64,000 nucleotides of DNA from Ignavibacteria bacterium UBA2360 (GCA_002344125.1 DDTQ01000012.1:682654-746653), one strand, 5' to 3'. Shown: positions 17,342-27,183, counted from the stretch's first letter. Made by a program: numbers and translations. Notes: generated by a model from the letters alone, not told the origin.

Positions 17342-18793
17342 TCATTCCAGCCCAACTATAATATATTCCTGTTCATTCTTTATTACTCTGTAATTCTTCA
17401 TAAGGAAATTGAGTTTCTCCGCTGAATTATTCCTTTCAAAAATGACTTTCTCTCCCGCTATAAATTTTGCGCCTTCTTTCACTCTGGCTTCAATGAATAA
17501 ACTATCAAGCTGCTGCGGCATAGCAGTCCACCCGAATCGGTGGGCTTGATACAGATAAACCGGGTTACCATCGCCAATCGTGATAATTTTATCCTGCGGA
17601 GTTGAGACATTTTGCATTTCACGCCCAATCTTTAATACCGGTGAATCCGGAACCTCGCCGTTATAAAACCTTGCGACCCTCAAATAACTCAATACACAAA
17701 TCAGCATAACACAAAGTAATGCCAAGTACGATTTGAATCTGTAATTTCTAAACGCAGTCTTGAAACTCTCCATTGGCAGGTATTTACCAAGAAACTTAGC
17801 AATAAATACCGCTGCAGGAATAGTAAACGGCAATGTATAATATTCCTGCGCGCGGTGCGCCTGGGCTGCAACAAAAATAAAAAGAAGCACGGCTATCAGC
17901 CACACATCAAACAATCTTTCCCGCTCAAATGTACGTTTAATAAACAGCCCGACTATCAATAGAATGAACCCAGGGTATGTTAAATGTCTTTCAGCAATAC
18001 TCTTAAAAAAAATATCGTTGTACCAGGCGGGGTCTATAAGCAATGAAAACATTCCCCATTTATCCTGACCATAAGTCCATATACCAAACGATGATCCGCC
18101 ATTCAAAAACAACTGATGCGCATGATAGTACCACAGTATAACAGGTATCAGAATTATTGCTGCAAGAATGTAAAGATAAATATTCTTAAATAATGACCCG
18201 CGGTATTTTTGGAAGGCAAGGTAAAATAAAGGGAGTCCGATATAAAGTGTTGGCAGTTTCAATAATACTCCAAGTGTTATAAACAACCAACTCGCTAAAA
18301 AATACTTCACATTACTTCTATCAAGCCACTCTGAAAAAAAATAAACACCGTACACAGAACACATCAGCATAGCTGCATCAGGCATAAATGCCCTGCCATA
18401 AAAAATATTAAGCGGCAATATTGCGTAGATCAAAGCTGACCAAAGTGCAGTATTCTCATCGATCATCTTTTTCACAAGTAAGTAAACACCGTAAACCGTA
18501 AGCAGTGAAAAGAGCACCGAAAGTAATCTGCCAATTATATCATAAAATCCGAAGGCTGAATATAGAATTGAAACAATAAAAGGGTATATCTGAAATTCTG
18601 ATTCCACGTAACCGGTTCCGGTACCTCCCCAGTTGATCTGCGGGTAGAGTAAATTATGTCCATTTTCGTAAAAATTCCTTGCAATACTTGCCGTATCTGA
18701 CTGGCGCCACGAATGCCATCCGATAATTGGCGCGGTAATATCAATAATTCTGATTAACCCTGCGAGTAAAAGTATAAGATAGATTTTCTTCAT
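17342..18793 (-). CDS. GT39-type membrane glycosyltransferase
   Basis: This 483-residue protein is a multi-pass membrane enzyme of the PMT/ArnT (GT39) type. About ten hydrophobic helices run through the sequence. The first periplasmic loop carries WHSWRQSDTASIARNFYENG, including the acidic residue typical of GT-C enzymes. Such enzymes transfer a sugar from a polyprenyl-phosphate donor to lipid A, protein or a glycolipid on the outer face of the inner membrane. The acceptor is not known. The protein has a short C-terminal periplasmic part. It stands alone, convergent with the small gene downstream and divergent from pckG. Confidence 0.82.
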   Translation of the reverse strand: MKKIYLILLLAGLIRIIDITAPIIGWHSWRQSDTASIARNFYENGHNLLYPQINWGGTGTGYVESEFQIYPFIVSILYSAFGFYDIIGRLLSVLFSLLTVYGVYLLVKKMIDENTALWSALIYAILPLNIFYGRAFMPDAAMLMCSVYGVYFFSEWLDRSNVKYFLASWLFITLGVLLKLPTLYIGLPLFYLAFQKYRGSLFKNIYLYILAAIILIPVILWYYHAHQLFLNGGSSFGIWTYGQDKWGMFSLLIDPAWYNDIFFKSIAERHLTYPGFILLIVGLFIKRTFERERLFDVWLIAVLLFIFVAAQAHRAQEYYTLPFTIPAAVFIAKFLGKYLPMESFKTAFRNYRFKSYLALLCVMLICVLSYLRVARFYNGEVPDSPVLKIGREMQNVSTPQDKIITIGDGNPVYLYQAHRFGWTAMPQQLDSLFIEARVKEGAKFIAGEKVIFERNNSAEKLNFLMKNYRVIKNEQEYIIVGLE

Positions 18794-19002
18794 AGAATAT
18801 TCAAAAATAGCTAATTATCTGTTAATATACTCAAACCCCCCAATTTTCTAAATTGAAAAAAACATCAAAAATGCGTATTTTAGCTTTTTGGTTTACCAAA
18901 AATTCTGTAAAGAATGAAAAGCTTGGATGAGGAAGTGGGCTGGAATTCATTATTTACACTTTCACGGCAGCCGTAAAAATTCTAATTTAATGTTGAGGAA
19001 AA

Positions 19003-20781
19003 ATGACAAACAATCAAAAGCTTAAAGACTGGGTCAAACAGATGGCTGAACTCTGTCAGCCGGATTCAGTTCACTGGTGTGATGGTTCAGAAGATGAGAA
19101 CAGGATGCTCATTGATCAGTGCGTAAAGAGCGGACAGTTTACACCCCTTAAAAAAAGAGAGAACAGCTACTGGGTTGTATCGGATCCCAGTGATGTGGCA
19201 AGAGTAGAAGATAAAACATTTATCTGTTCCCGTAAAAAAGAGGATGCAGGTCCCACAAATAACTGGATGGATCCCAAAGAAATGAAATCCATTCTAAACG
19301 GTCTGTTTGCAGGATGCATGAAAGGCAGAACCATGTACGTTATTCCTTTCAGTATGGGTCCGCTTGGTTCAAAAATTTCACACATTGGTGTAGAGCTTAC
19401 CGATTCTCCCTACGTTGTTATCAATATGAGAATTATGACTCGCATCGGTCAGAAGGTGCTTGATGTACTTGGTGCTGAAGGCGAATTCGTCCCGGCGATT
19501 CACACAGTTGGTTACCCGCTTACCGATGGCAAAAAAGATATTCCCTGGCCGTGCAATGATACAAAATATATCGTTCACTTCCCCGAAGAAAAAGCTATCT
19601 GGTCTTACGGCAGCGGCTATGGCGGAAACGCGCTGCTCGGCAAAAAATGTTTCGCCCTCAGAATTGCCTCCGTGCTTGCGCGCGAACAGGGCTGGCTTGC
19701 TGAACATATGCTGATTCTCGGAGTAACACCTCCCGGCGGCGAGAAAAAATACATCGCAGCGGCTTTCCCAAGCGCATGCGGAAAAACAAATCTCGCGATG
19801 TTAACACCATCGCTTCCCGGGTGGAAAGTTGAAACAGTAGGCGATGATATCGCATGGATGAAATTCGGAGAGGATGGAAGGCTGTACGCTATTAATCCTG
19901 AATACGGATTCTTCGGTGTTGCGCCCGGCACATCAATGAAAACAAATGCCAATGCAATGCTTTCAATGACGAAGAACTCTATCTTCACAAATGTTGCGTT
20001 GACAGATGACGGCGATGTTTGGTGGGAAGGTATGACCGATGAAAAACCCGCGCACTTAATTGACTGGCACAAAAAAGACTGGACACCCGAAAGCAAAGAG
20101 CTTTCTTCACATCCCAACTCGCGCTTTACAGCGCCTGCTTCGCAGTGCCCCGTTATCGATCCCGCATGGGAAGATCCCAAAGGCGTGCCTATTTCAGCAT
20201 TCCTTTTCGGCGGGCGCAGAGCGTCATTCGTTCCGTTAATTACCGAGGCGTATGACTGGAATCACGGTGTGTTCATGGGTTCATCATGCTCCAGCGAAAT
20301 GACTGCGGCTGCGGCCGGTACAGTTGGCAAACTTCGCCATGATCCGTTTGCTATGCTTCCGTTCTGCGGCTACAACATGGCAGATTACTTCGCGCACTGG
20401 ATAAAAATGGGTACTAAGAGTGATGAATCAAAACTCCCAAAAATATTTTACGTAAATTGGTTCCGCAAAGATGAGAACGGAAAGTTCATGTGGCCCGGAT
20501 ATGGCGATAATATCCGCGCTATTAAATGGGCTATTGAGCGTGTTAACGGAACAGCTAAAGCTGTTGATGCGCCTATTGGCAGATTGCCTGAACCTGATTC
20601 ATTCGATATTTCGGGTCTGGATATTACAAAGGATACCCTGGAAAAACTCTTTTCAGTTGATAATGAACAGGGCATTGCTGAAGTAAATGAAATGCGCGAG
20701 TATTACAAAATCTTCGGCGATACCTTACCTAAGGAATTAAGTGCAGAGGTTGATAAAGCCGAAGCAAGGTACAGGAAGTAA
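19003..20781 (+). CDS. pckG: phosphoenolpyruvate carboxykinase (GTP)
   Basis: PckG interconverts oxaloacetate and PEP with GTP/GDP, a key step in gluconeogenesis or anaplerosis in the cytosol. The 592-residue length is normal. The diagnostic GTP-class P-loop FPSACGKTNLAML lies at about residues 254-266 and contains the reactive Cys. The YGSGYGGNALLGKKC motif upstream is the conserved active-site region of this class. The GTP form, rather than the ATP form, is present. The ATG is preceded by a TTGAGGA ribosome site 5 nt away. A strong terminator follows at 20903. Confidence 0.95.
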   Translation: MTNNQKLKDWVKQMAELCQPDSVHWCDGSEDENRMLIDQCVKSGQFTPLKKRENSYWVVSDPSDVARVEDKTFICSRKKEDAGPTNNWMDPKEMKSILNGLFAGCMKGRTMYVIPFSMGPLGSKISHIGVELTDSPYVVINMRIMTRIGQKVLDVLGAEGEFVPAIHTVGYPLTDGKKDIPWPCNDTKYIVHFPEEKAIWSYGSGYGGNALLGKKCFALRIASVLAREQGWLAEHMLILGVTPPGGEKKYIAAAFPSACGKTNLAMLTPSLPGWKVETVGDDIAWMKFGEDGRLYAINPEYGFFGVAPGTSMKTNANAMLSMTKNSIFTNVALTDDGDVWWEGMTDEKPAHLIDWHKKDWTPESKELSSHPNSRFTAPASQCPVIDPAWEDPKGVPISAFLFGGRRASFVPLITEAYDWNHGVFMGSSCSSEMTAAAAGTVGKLRHDPFAMLPFCGYNMADYFAHWIKMGTKSDESKLPKIFYVNWFRKDENGKFMWPGYGDNIRAIKWAIERVNGTAKAVDAPIGRLPEPDSFDISGLDITKDTLEKLFSVDNEQGIAEVNEMREYYKIFGDTLPKELSAEVDKAEARYRK

Positions 20782-20902
20782 AAAAACTTAGGAAGTCTTA
20801 TAGACTTCTGAAGTTTTATCAAAATCTAATTAAGGTCATAATGATATTCATACTGTAGAATGAACCTTTTAACATCAAAATATTACTGATTCAATTTTTG
20901 AT

Positions 20903-20928
20903 TCCCGCAATTGCGGGATTTTTTTTTT
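20903..20928 (+). terminator. Rho-independent terminator after pckG
   Basis: The perfect palindrome TCCCGCAATTGCGGGA (20903-20918) is followed by a run of about ten T bases. Confidence 0.9.
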
Positions 20929-20953
20929 CTCCCGAATTTAAAATGTAAAACTT

Positions 20954-22408
20954 ATGTTATCCAGAATTATTATTATATCCCTTTTCTGTTTGCTGATCGT
21001 TGTTATCGGAATAATCGGCATGCGGAAAACAAGATCATTCAATGATTACTTTCTGGGCGGAGGTAAGATCGGCGCATGGATGACTGCCTTCACCTATGGC
21101 ACTGCTTATTTTTCCGCGGTGCTGTTTATCGGGTTCGCCGGGCAGGTGGGGTGGAACTTCGGATACTCCGGGCTGTGGATAGCTGTCTTTAATTCACTTG
21201 TCGGAGTGCTCGGTGTCTGGTGGCTCATGGGGCACCGTATCAAAAAAATGTCTGTTGAATACAAAGTCTCTACTTTACCTGAATACCTGGAAAAACGCTA
21301 TAACAGCAAAGCTCTTAAGTTGTATTCATCAATTGCTATTTTTTTACTTTTTATACCGTACTCCGCGGCAGTTTTTATCGGACTCTCTTATTAATTTAAA
21401 GTTACATTCAATATAGATTACACCGTTGCGTTATTATTTATGGGAGGGTTTACAGGATTATATCTTGTCCTTGGCGGGTATAATTCAATGACAATGATCG
21501 ATGTTATCTTTGGCGCGATTATGATCCTGGGCTGCATTGTGCTGGCTTCAGCAACAATAAGTGCCGCAGGTGGTTTAAATGAACTTACCTCAAAACTTGC
21601 GGCAATTGATCCCAAGCTTGTTTCACAAGTGGGACCCGCCGGCTTCTGGAATTTATTTTACCTGGTATTCCTAACCTCCGTCGCCCCATTTGCTATGCCG
21701 CAGCTCATTCAGAAATTCTACGCTGTCAGAGATAAAAAAGCGATCAGGCTCGGAATGGTAGCCTCAACTTCGTTCTCTCTGTTGATAGCGGTGGTTGCTT
21801 ATTTTGTGGGCTCAACATCCCGGGTATTTCTAACCCCTGAAAATGCGCCTGCGGCATTCAGTAACGGTAAACCCGTTTATGATTCCCTCATGCCCGAACT
21901 GCTCAATAAAGTTATACCTGAATACCTCTTCGTGATTATGCTGCTGCTTATTCTTTCGGCTTCTATGTCAACGCTTGCGGCAATAATTCTCATTTCAAGT
22001 TCATCGGTGGTTAAGGATTTTTACTCCGGATTCATCAACAAAAATGCTTCTGATAACATGCTCACCAACCTAATGAGAGTGTGTGCGCTGGTATTCATAA
22101 TTATTTCTGTGGTGCTGGCGTATTTTAAGCCGGCAAGCATAGTAATTATTCTGGGAATCTCATGGGGCGCTATCGGCGCGGCATTCCTGGGGCCGTTTGT
22201 ATGGGGACTCCTTTGGAAACGCACATCCTTATCAGGCGCATTCATATCATCCGTTATCGGACTCGGTACATGCCTGGTTCTCTATTTCACCGGCTCATCA
22301 TCACCGCAGGCAGGAACGATCGGCATGCTGCTCTCATTCATACTGTGTCCGCTGATCAGTCTATTTGCCCCGGCAAAAGAATTGCTGCCGGCTGAATCCA
22401 GGACATAA
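20954..22408 (+). pseudogene. sodium:solute symporter with one in-frame stop codon
   Basis: The frame from the ATG at 20954 to the stop at 22408 is continuous (485 codons) except for a TAA at 21392-21394, codon 147. The text reads IGLSY, stop, FKVTFNIDYTVALLFMGGFTGLYLVLGGY, which is ordinary sodium:solute symporter (SSS) sequence on both sides. A typical SSS protein has Leu near this position, so a TTA to TAA change is the simplest explanation. The first part holds about four transmembrane helices and the second the remaining helices. The frame does not shift. The transported substrate is unknown. Confidence 0.85.
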
Positions 22409-22585
22409 CGGGATATTTGAGCAAAACAAAAAGCTTTCAACCGCAAAGCCGCTAAGTGCGCAAAAGCTTTTTAACCCCGTAGGCCTATGGACTGGCTCTG
22501 ACAGTGGTGGTATGTTTGTAGCCTTTGCATTTTCATATTAACAGAGCCCCGTAGGGGTGACATGTAGAAGATCAAAAGCTATTCA

Positions 22586-22960
22586 CGCAAATCCGCTAAA
22601 GCGCAAAGCATGATAAATTCCCATCTTGAGAGGTCGAAGATCTGGCTCTGACAGTGTTGCCACGCCATAGGCGTGACGGGGTGTGTGATAATATATCGAA
22701 AAAAAACATTGATGCCGGTCTGCAAAGAATAGATCTTAAGTCATATATGGGCCTGTGTAAAATTTCGAATAATTTCTTCCTTCTCCGTGCAAATCCGCCC
22801 GATCCGTCCAATCCGTGTTCCATTGCTTCCCTCCGTTGTTGGCAGTTCTCACCGGCATCTATACAACAATTGACTCCGTCAGGAGTCACACGTTTATAGC
22901 TGGATGATTGCTGCTTTTTATTCGACTCCATAGGAGTCGCACTTAAAAATTAACATATCC
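22586..22960. repeat. left composite repeat flanking the toxin-antitoxin pair
   Basis: Three blocks occur in the order X (22586-22745, GCGCAAAGCATGATAAATTC and onward), Z (about 22783-22826, TCCGTGCAAATCCG type) and Y (22870-22960, with palindromes GACTCCGTCAGGAGTC and CGACTCCATAGGAGTCG). All three recur in the same orientation at 23702-24055. A 111-residue reading frame through X-Z-Y is an artefact. Between 22409 and 22586 I see only further palindromic fragments. Confidence 0.88.
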
Positions 22961-23048
22961 TGCATTGACTTTCACCTAATAATGGAGAAGATTTTTTATT
23001 TTTAAAAGTAAAATTAAATGGATATATTCAATAAATAAATTATAGAAA

Positions 23049-23240
23049 ATGGATAACACAAACATAAAAGAGTCTGTAAAGGAACTGATTGACAGGCTTC
23101 CTGATGATTCAAATTATGAAGACATAATAGCTGAAATTTATTTTAAGCAGCAGGTTGAAGAGGGTTTGACTGAATTAGATGACGGAAAAGGGATTTCTCA
23201 CGAGGAAGTTAAAAAACGACTGGAAAAGTGGCTGAAGTAA
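23049..23240 (+). CDS. antitoxin of a ParE/RelE-type module
   Basis: This 63-residue helical protein contains KELIDRLPDDSNYEDIIAEIYFKQQVEEG and ends in SHEEVKKRLEKWLK. Its C-terminus overlaps the start of the toxin gene by 13 bp, an arrangement shared with the second module at 41618-41800. The two antitoxins are clearly homologous. It should neutralise the toxin and, with it, repress the operon. No classical ribbon-helix-helix or AbrB motif is evident, so its DNA-binding mode is unclear. Confidence 0.8.
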   Translation: MDNTNIKESVKELIDRLPDDSNYEDIIAEIYFKQQVEEGLTELDDGKGISHEEVKKRLEKWLK

Positions 23241-23515
23241 AGATAGAGTGGTCTCCCAAATCAATTAAAAATTTGGAAGAAATTGCTGAATACATTTCTC
23301 AGGATTCTCCCTTGTATGCCCCTGTTTTCATCAAGAAAATTATTAATTCTGTTGAAAGATTACTTGATTTTCCTTTATCAGGCAGAATTGTACCTGAATT
23401 CAGGACAGAATCAATTCGGGAAGTTATATTTCACAACTACAGAATTGTTTACAGGGTCAAAGACAGCTCAATAGAAATTGTCCTGGTTACCCACGGTGCA
23501 AAGCTTATCAATTGA
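23228..23515 (+). CDS. ParE/RelE-family toxin
   Basis: This 95-residue protein has the fold pattern of the RelE/ParE superfamily: WSPKSIKNLEEIAEYISQDSPLYAPVFIKKIINSVERLLDFPLSGRIVPEF in the N-terminal helices, then REVIFHNYRIVYRV...IEIVLVTHGAKLI in the beta sheet. ParE members inhibit gyrase and RelE members cleave mRNA at the ribosome. The sequence looks closer to ParE, without certainty. It is intact, in contrast to the frameshifted relative at 41327-41630. It is bracketed by direct composite repeats. Confidence 0.85.
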   Translation: MAEVKIEWSPKSIKNLEEIAEYISQDSPLYAPVFIKKIINSVERLLDFPLSGRIVPEFRTESIREVIFHNYRIVYRVKDSSIEIVLVTHGAKLIN

Positions 23516-23701
23516 ACTTTACTTCTTCTGGCCTTTTTGTAAAAAGATCTATCAAATAACATAAGTATTGTCTCATTGCTAGCCACGGAAGTATGTAAGA
23601 CTTCTGAAGATTTATAACAATTCACATCCAGTTAGATACAGGCGGGGATTATTTATCTTTAAAGATGCCATACCTTATTTTAGGAAAGAAGCTTTCGGAA
23701 T

Positions 23702-24055
23702 TTGACTCCGTCAGGAGTCACACGTTTATAGCTGGATGATTGCTGCATTTTATTCGACTCCATAGGAGTCGCACGTGAATATTAACATATCTTGCGTGCA
23801 CTCTTACCAAATTGCCGCAATTTTTCACTCTTCTCCGCGCAAATCCACTAAGGCGCAAAGCATGATAAATTCCCCTCTGGAGAGGGGTGGCACGCCATAG
23901 GCGTGACGGGGTGTGTGATAATATAGCGAAAAAAACATTCGTGCCGGTCCGCAAAGAATAGATCTTAAGTTATTTATTGGCTGTTATTAAATTTCGAGAA
24001 ATTTGTATTCTTTTCCGTGCAAATCCGCCGTATCCGCCCAATCCGTGTTCCATTT
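23702..24055. repeat. right composite repeat flanking the toxin-antitoxin pair
   Basis: Block Y' (about 23702-23795) has the same pair of palindromes at 23704-23719 and 23755-23771. Then come X' (23836-23972) and Z' (24008-24055). The orientation matches the left blocks, but the order is Y-X-Z instead of X-Z-Y. I see no gene between 23516 and 24769. Confidence 0.88.
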
Positions 24056-24429
24056 TCTATAATTAAATCACCAAAATAGCTATAATGCATTTATCAATAT
24101 AAACATTCGTTGCTGCACTTTGTGCCTCTTTAAGCTCTTGCGTCTTTGCGGCAATCTTCTAGTCGGCTTTTGTTTTTAATAATTCTCCGGTCCCAATATT
24201 AAATTCAGCGTTTAAGAGCAGATGCTTTAAAACTTCTCAAGTCAGGCAAGTTCAGCATTAGAAAAGGCAAGGATTTGACATTTGGATTTTGACATTTGAC
24301 ATTATTCTTCATTTTTCCCTTGACACTGCAATCAGCATATAGTATATTTATAGGAGTATGCAAAAAGCATATTAACCGTTAACTCAGCCTTTATTTCATT
24401 ATGCCCAAAGCTTTCTCATTTAGAAAACG

Positions 24430-24660
24430 ATTCTCACTTAGCAAAATTCATCTTGAGAATTTACATATCGATTTCGTTCTGTTTTTCGTAATTCTCACTA
24501 TGATTATTCATCGTGAGAATGTTTTCTCAACATGAATTATTCATAATGAGAATGTTTTCACCGTGAGAAAACCACGATTTTGTTCTGCAATCGCATTCTC
24601 ACCATGAAAAACTCTCAAATAAAAAAAATCGTTTTCATCTTGAGAATCACGTTGAGAAAA
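24430..24660. repeat. iteron-like array of TTCATNNTGAGAAT motifs
   Basis: Forward copies occur at 24447, 24507, 24540, 24557 (variant) and 24634. Reverse-complement copies (ATTCTCANNATGAA) occur at 24491, 24523 and 24595. Partial copies lie near 24430 and 24652. Copies 24491 to 24557 have centres about 16-17 bp apart and mostly alternate in strand. The motif is a partial palindrome. No open frame is visible in the block. Confidence 0.85.
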
Positions 24661-24670
24661 CATGGATATT

Positions 24671-24722
24671 TACGTTTGACGTTTCACGTTTCACATTTCA
24701 CGTTTGACGTTTCACATTTCAC
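24671..24722. repeat. 7-bp tandem minisatellite
   Basis: About seven tandem heptamers of the CGTTTGA / CGTTTCA / CATTTCA type directly follow the iteron-like array and precede the mscL 3' end. Confidence 0.9.
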
Positions 24723-24769
24723 GTGCCGGGGTTTGTGCCGGTCCCGCTTTTTTGCTTAGCGGGATCACA

Positions 24770-25183
24770 TCAACTCTTCTTCGCCAGCAGATCACGTATC
24801 TCTGTAAGCAGAACTTCTTCCTTGGTTGGTGGTGCCGGTGGGGGAGCTTCTTCTTTACGCTTCATTGAATTAAAGCCCTTAACAAACAAAAATATCGCTG
24901 CGGCAATGATGATAAAATCAATACCCGTTTGTATAAAATTACCGTAATTGATAGATACCGCTTCAACAACCTTACCCGTTGGGTCTGTGGTTGCTTCCTT
25001 CAAAACCAGTTTTAGAGAGGAGAAATTTATTCCGCCAACAAGCACACCAATTGGCGGCATGATTATATCGTTCACAACTGAAGTAACAATTTTACCGAAT
25101 GACGCGCCGATAATTACGCCTACTGCAAGATCTACTACATTGCCGCGTGATATAAATTCTTTGAATTCGCTGTAAAGTCCCAT
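24770..25183 (-). CDS. mscL: large-conductance mechanosensitive channel
   Basis: MscL is an inner-membrane pentamer that opens at high membrane tension to protect against osmotic downshock. The first helix reads VVDLAVGVIIGASFGKIVTSVVNDIIMPPIGVLVGG, with the glycine-rich pore-lining pattern, and the second helix is FIIIAAAIFLFVKGFN. A charged C-terminal bundle EEVLLTEIRDLLAKK follows a Pro-rich linker. I start at the Met at 25183 (137 residues) because MGLYSEFKEF is the conserved beginning and a GGAG site precedes it. The open frame extends further upstream to 25234 without support. Confidence 0.93.
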   Translation of the reverse strand: MGLYSEFKEFISRGNVVDLAVGVIIGASFGKIVTSVVNDIIMPPIGVLVGGINFSSLKLVLKEATTDPTGKVVEAVSINYGNFIQTGIDFIIIAAAIFLFVKGFNSMKRKEEAPPPAPPTKEEVLLTEIRDLLAKKS

Positions 25184-25299
25184 AAAATGTCTCCGTAATT
25201 TGTTATTTTCCATAAAAATAATGATAATTTCCAATAAATATCAATCTCTTTTATAGCTATAGAATATTTCTAAAAATAGTATTAATATGCATACCAGTT

Positions 25300-27183
25300 A
25301 TGACAAATGAACCTCTTAACCGTTCAGTAAGTTCTGAAGAGGAAATTGCCGCTCTGAAAAAACGCGTTTCAGAGCTTGAAAAGCAGCTTGAAACCTACGA
25401 CTTTTCACTCTTCAGCTACCCCAAGGTAGTGGAAAACGCGCCAATTGCGTTTACCCGTGTATTGCAGGATACTCAGGGCTACGCCCTTGCCAACAAAGAA
25501 TTCACAAGACAATCCGGATACACCCGCGAAGCATTCAATTCTCTCAAAGATGATGAGATCCTGGCAAACATTCACAAAGATGATCTCGATGGTTTTCTCA
25601 AGGCGCATGAAATATGGTGCGATAACAATTTCAAAGATACCTTCCGATATATGTACAGGATAATTAACCGCGAGGGCAAAACCCTCTGGCTTGATGTGTA
25701 CTATTATGCGGAGCTTGATGAGAATGGAACACCATACGCCATCGATCAGATCCATGTTGATATAACTGACCGCATTTACGCTGAAAAGCTTCTCCGTGAA
25801 AGTGAAGATAAATACCGCAGGCTTACCGAATCGGTTCCCGCGGCTATTTTTATTTACTCCGAAAATAAGTTCATTTACGGCAATGAATTCTCCACTGAAA
25901 TTACAGGTTATGGTGTAAAAGAGCTTATCGGCAAGAACTTCTGGGAGCTTGTTCACCCGGAGTATAGAGAGCTTGCCATCGAGCGCGGTAAAGCCCGCCT
26001 TGATGGCGGCGAAGTTCCTTCGCGGTATGAACTCAGAATTATCGATAAAAACGGAAATGAAAAGTGGCTTGATTACAACGGCTGCTCTATAATGTTCGAA
26101 GGTAAGCCCGCTGTCCTGGGGATTGCTTACGATATCACCGAACTGAAAAGAACCCAGCAGGCACTTATCGATAGTGAACAGAAGTACAGAACACTCATAG
26201 AAAATATGAGCGAAGTTATCCTCTATGTGGATAACAGCGACAGGATAATATTTGTTAATGATAACGCGATTAAAATGTTCGGTTACGAGAAAGGGGAGCT
26301 CATCGGGCAGGTTGCATGTGAATTCCTTGCGGATCAGGACTTCGCCGCTTTCCTTAAGGATAGGATTAAGCTCAGAAGACACGGTTTCACCGATAGGTAT
26401 GAAGTGCAGATGAAAACAAAAAGGGGCGAAAAGCTTTGGGTCGAGGTCTCAAGCGCGCCGCTCAAGGACGCCTCAGGAAAAATTATCGGTTCCATTGGTA
26501 TCCACAGCGATATAACCGACAGGAAAAAATATGAGAACACAATTGAAAGCTCCTTAAAGCAGAAAGATATGCTGCTGAAAGAAATTCATCACAGGGTTAA
26601 AAATAACCTCCAGATAATCTCAAGCCTCATCAAGCTTCAGTCTTCCCATGTTAAGGATAAGGAAATTCACAGCCTGTTTGCTGAAAGCCAGAACAGGATA
26701 AAAACCATGGCGCTTATTCACGAGAAACTCTACCGCTCAACAGATATTTCTGTAATTGAATTTTACGATTACATAAAGAACCTTGTTGATAGCCTGTATG
26801 CATCTTATGGTATGAGTACCGAAAGGGTCAGGCCTGTTATCGAATTCAGAAGTATTTATCTTGATATTGATACTGCCATTCCCTGCGGTCTGATTATCAA
26901 CGAAGTTATCAGTAACTGCCTTAAGTACGCTTTCCCTGATCTGCGCAAAGGACAGATCACGATTGATCTTGAAGAGAAGAGCGAAAGTGAATACCTGCTT
27001 ACGATCCATGATAACGGTATTGGCATACCGGCAGAAGTGAATTTCGCCAATACTAATTCTCTGGGCCTCAAGCTCATAAAAATTCTTTCTGAACAGCTTG
27101 GCGGAAGCACTGAACTTAACAGGGATAAGGGCACGGAGTTCAGAATACTATTTAAAAGGGCAAATTATCTGCGCAGAACCTGA
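25300..27183 (+). CDS. multi-PAS sensor histidine kinase (HisKA_2 type)
   Basis: This 627-residue protein has a short N-terminal coiled coil (about 12-32) and three PAS domains (roughly 42-160, 170-285, 295-415), each ending in a DITD/DITE PAC-like motif. It ends in a HisKA_2 dimerisation domain with EIHHRVKNNLQ (phospho-acceptor His near 429) and an HATPase_c domain with the N box NEVISNCLKYAF and a DNGIGIP motif. There is no transmembrane segment, so it senses an intracellular signal. No response regulator is adjacent, so it is an orphan kinase. The ligand of the PAS domains cannot be told. Confidence 0.9.
   Translation: MTNEPLNRSVSSEEEIAALKKRVSELEKQLETYDFSLFSYPKVVENAPIAFTRVLQDTQGYALANKEFTRQSGYTREAFNSLKDDEILANIHKDDLDGFLKAHEIWCDNNFKDTFRYMYRIINREGKTLWLDVYYYAELDENGTPYAIDQIHVDITDRIYAEKLLRESEDKYRRLTESVPAAIFIYSENKFIYGNEFSTEITGYGVKELIGKNFWELVHPEYRELAIERGKARLDGGEVPSRYELRIIDKNGNEKWLDYNGCSIMFEGKPAVLGIAYDITELKRTQQALIDSEQKYRTLIENMSEVILYVDNSDRIIFVNDNAIKMFGYEKGELIGQVACEFLADQDFAAFLKDRIKLRRHGFTDRYEVQMKTKRGEKLWVEVSSAPLKDASGKIIGSIGIHSDITDRKKYENTIESSLKQKDMLLKEIHHRVKNNLQIISSLIKLQSSHVKDKEIHSLFAESQNRIKTMALIHEKLYRSTDISVIEFYDYIKNLVDSLYASYGMSTERVRPVIEFRSIYLDIDTAIPCGLIINEVISNCLKYAFPDLRKGQITIDLEEKSESEYLLTIHDNGIGIPAEVNFANTNSLGLKLIKILSEQLGGSTELNRDKGTEFRILFKRANYLRRT

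Noticed and set aside
20954..21394. Independent short membrane protein ending at 21394
   Set aside because: The next gene half continues in the same frame with SSS-family sequence, so it is one interrupted gene.
22596..22931. 111-residue reading frame on the minus strand
   Set aside because: It runs straight through the composite repeat blocks and its peptide looks like translated palindromic repeats.
24430..24660. CRISPR array
   Set aside because: The motif is only 14 bp, appears in both orientations, has no unique spacers of constant length, and no cas gene is near.
25184..25234. Longer MscL start at 25234
   Set aside because: The conserved start and a ribosome site lie at 25183; the upstream codons are not family-like.
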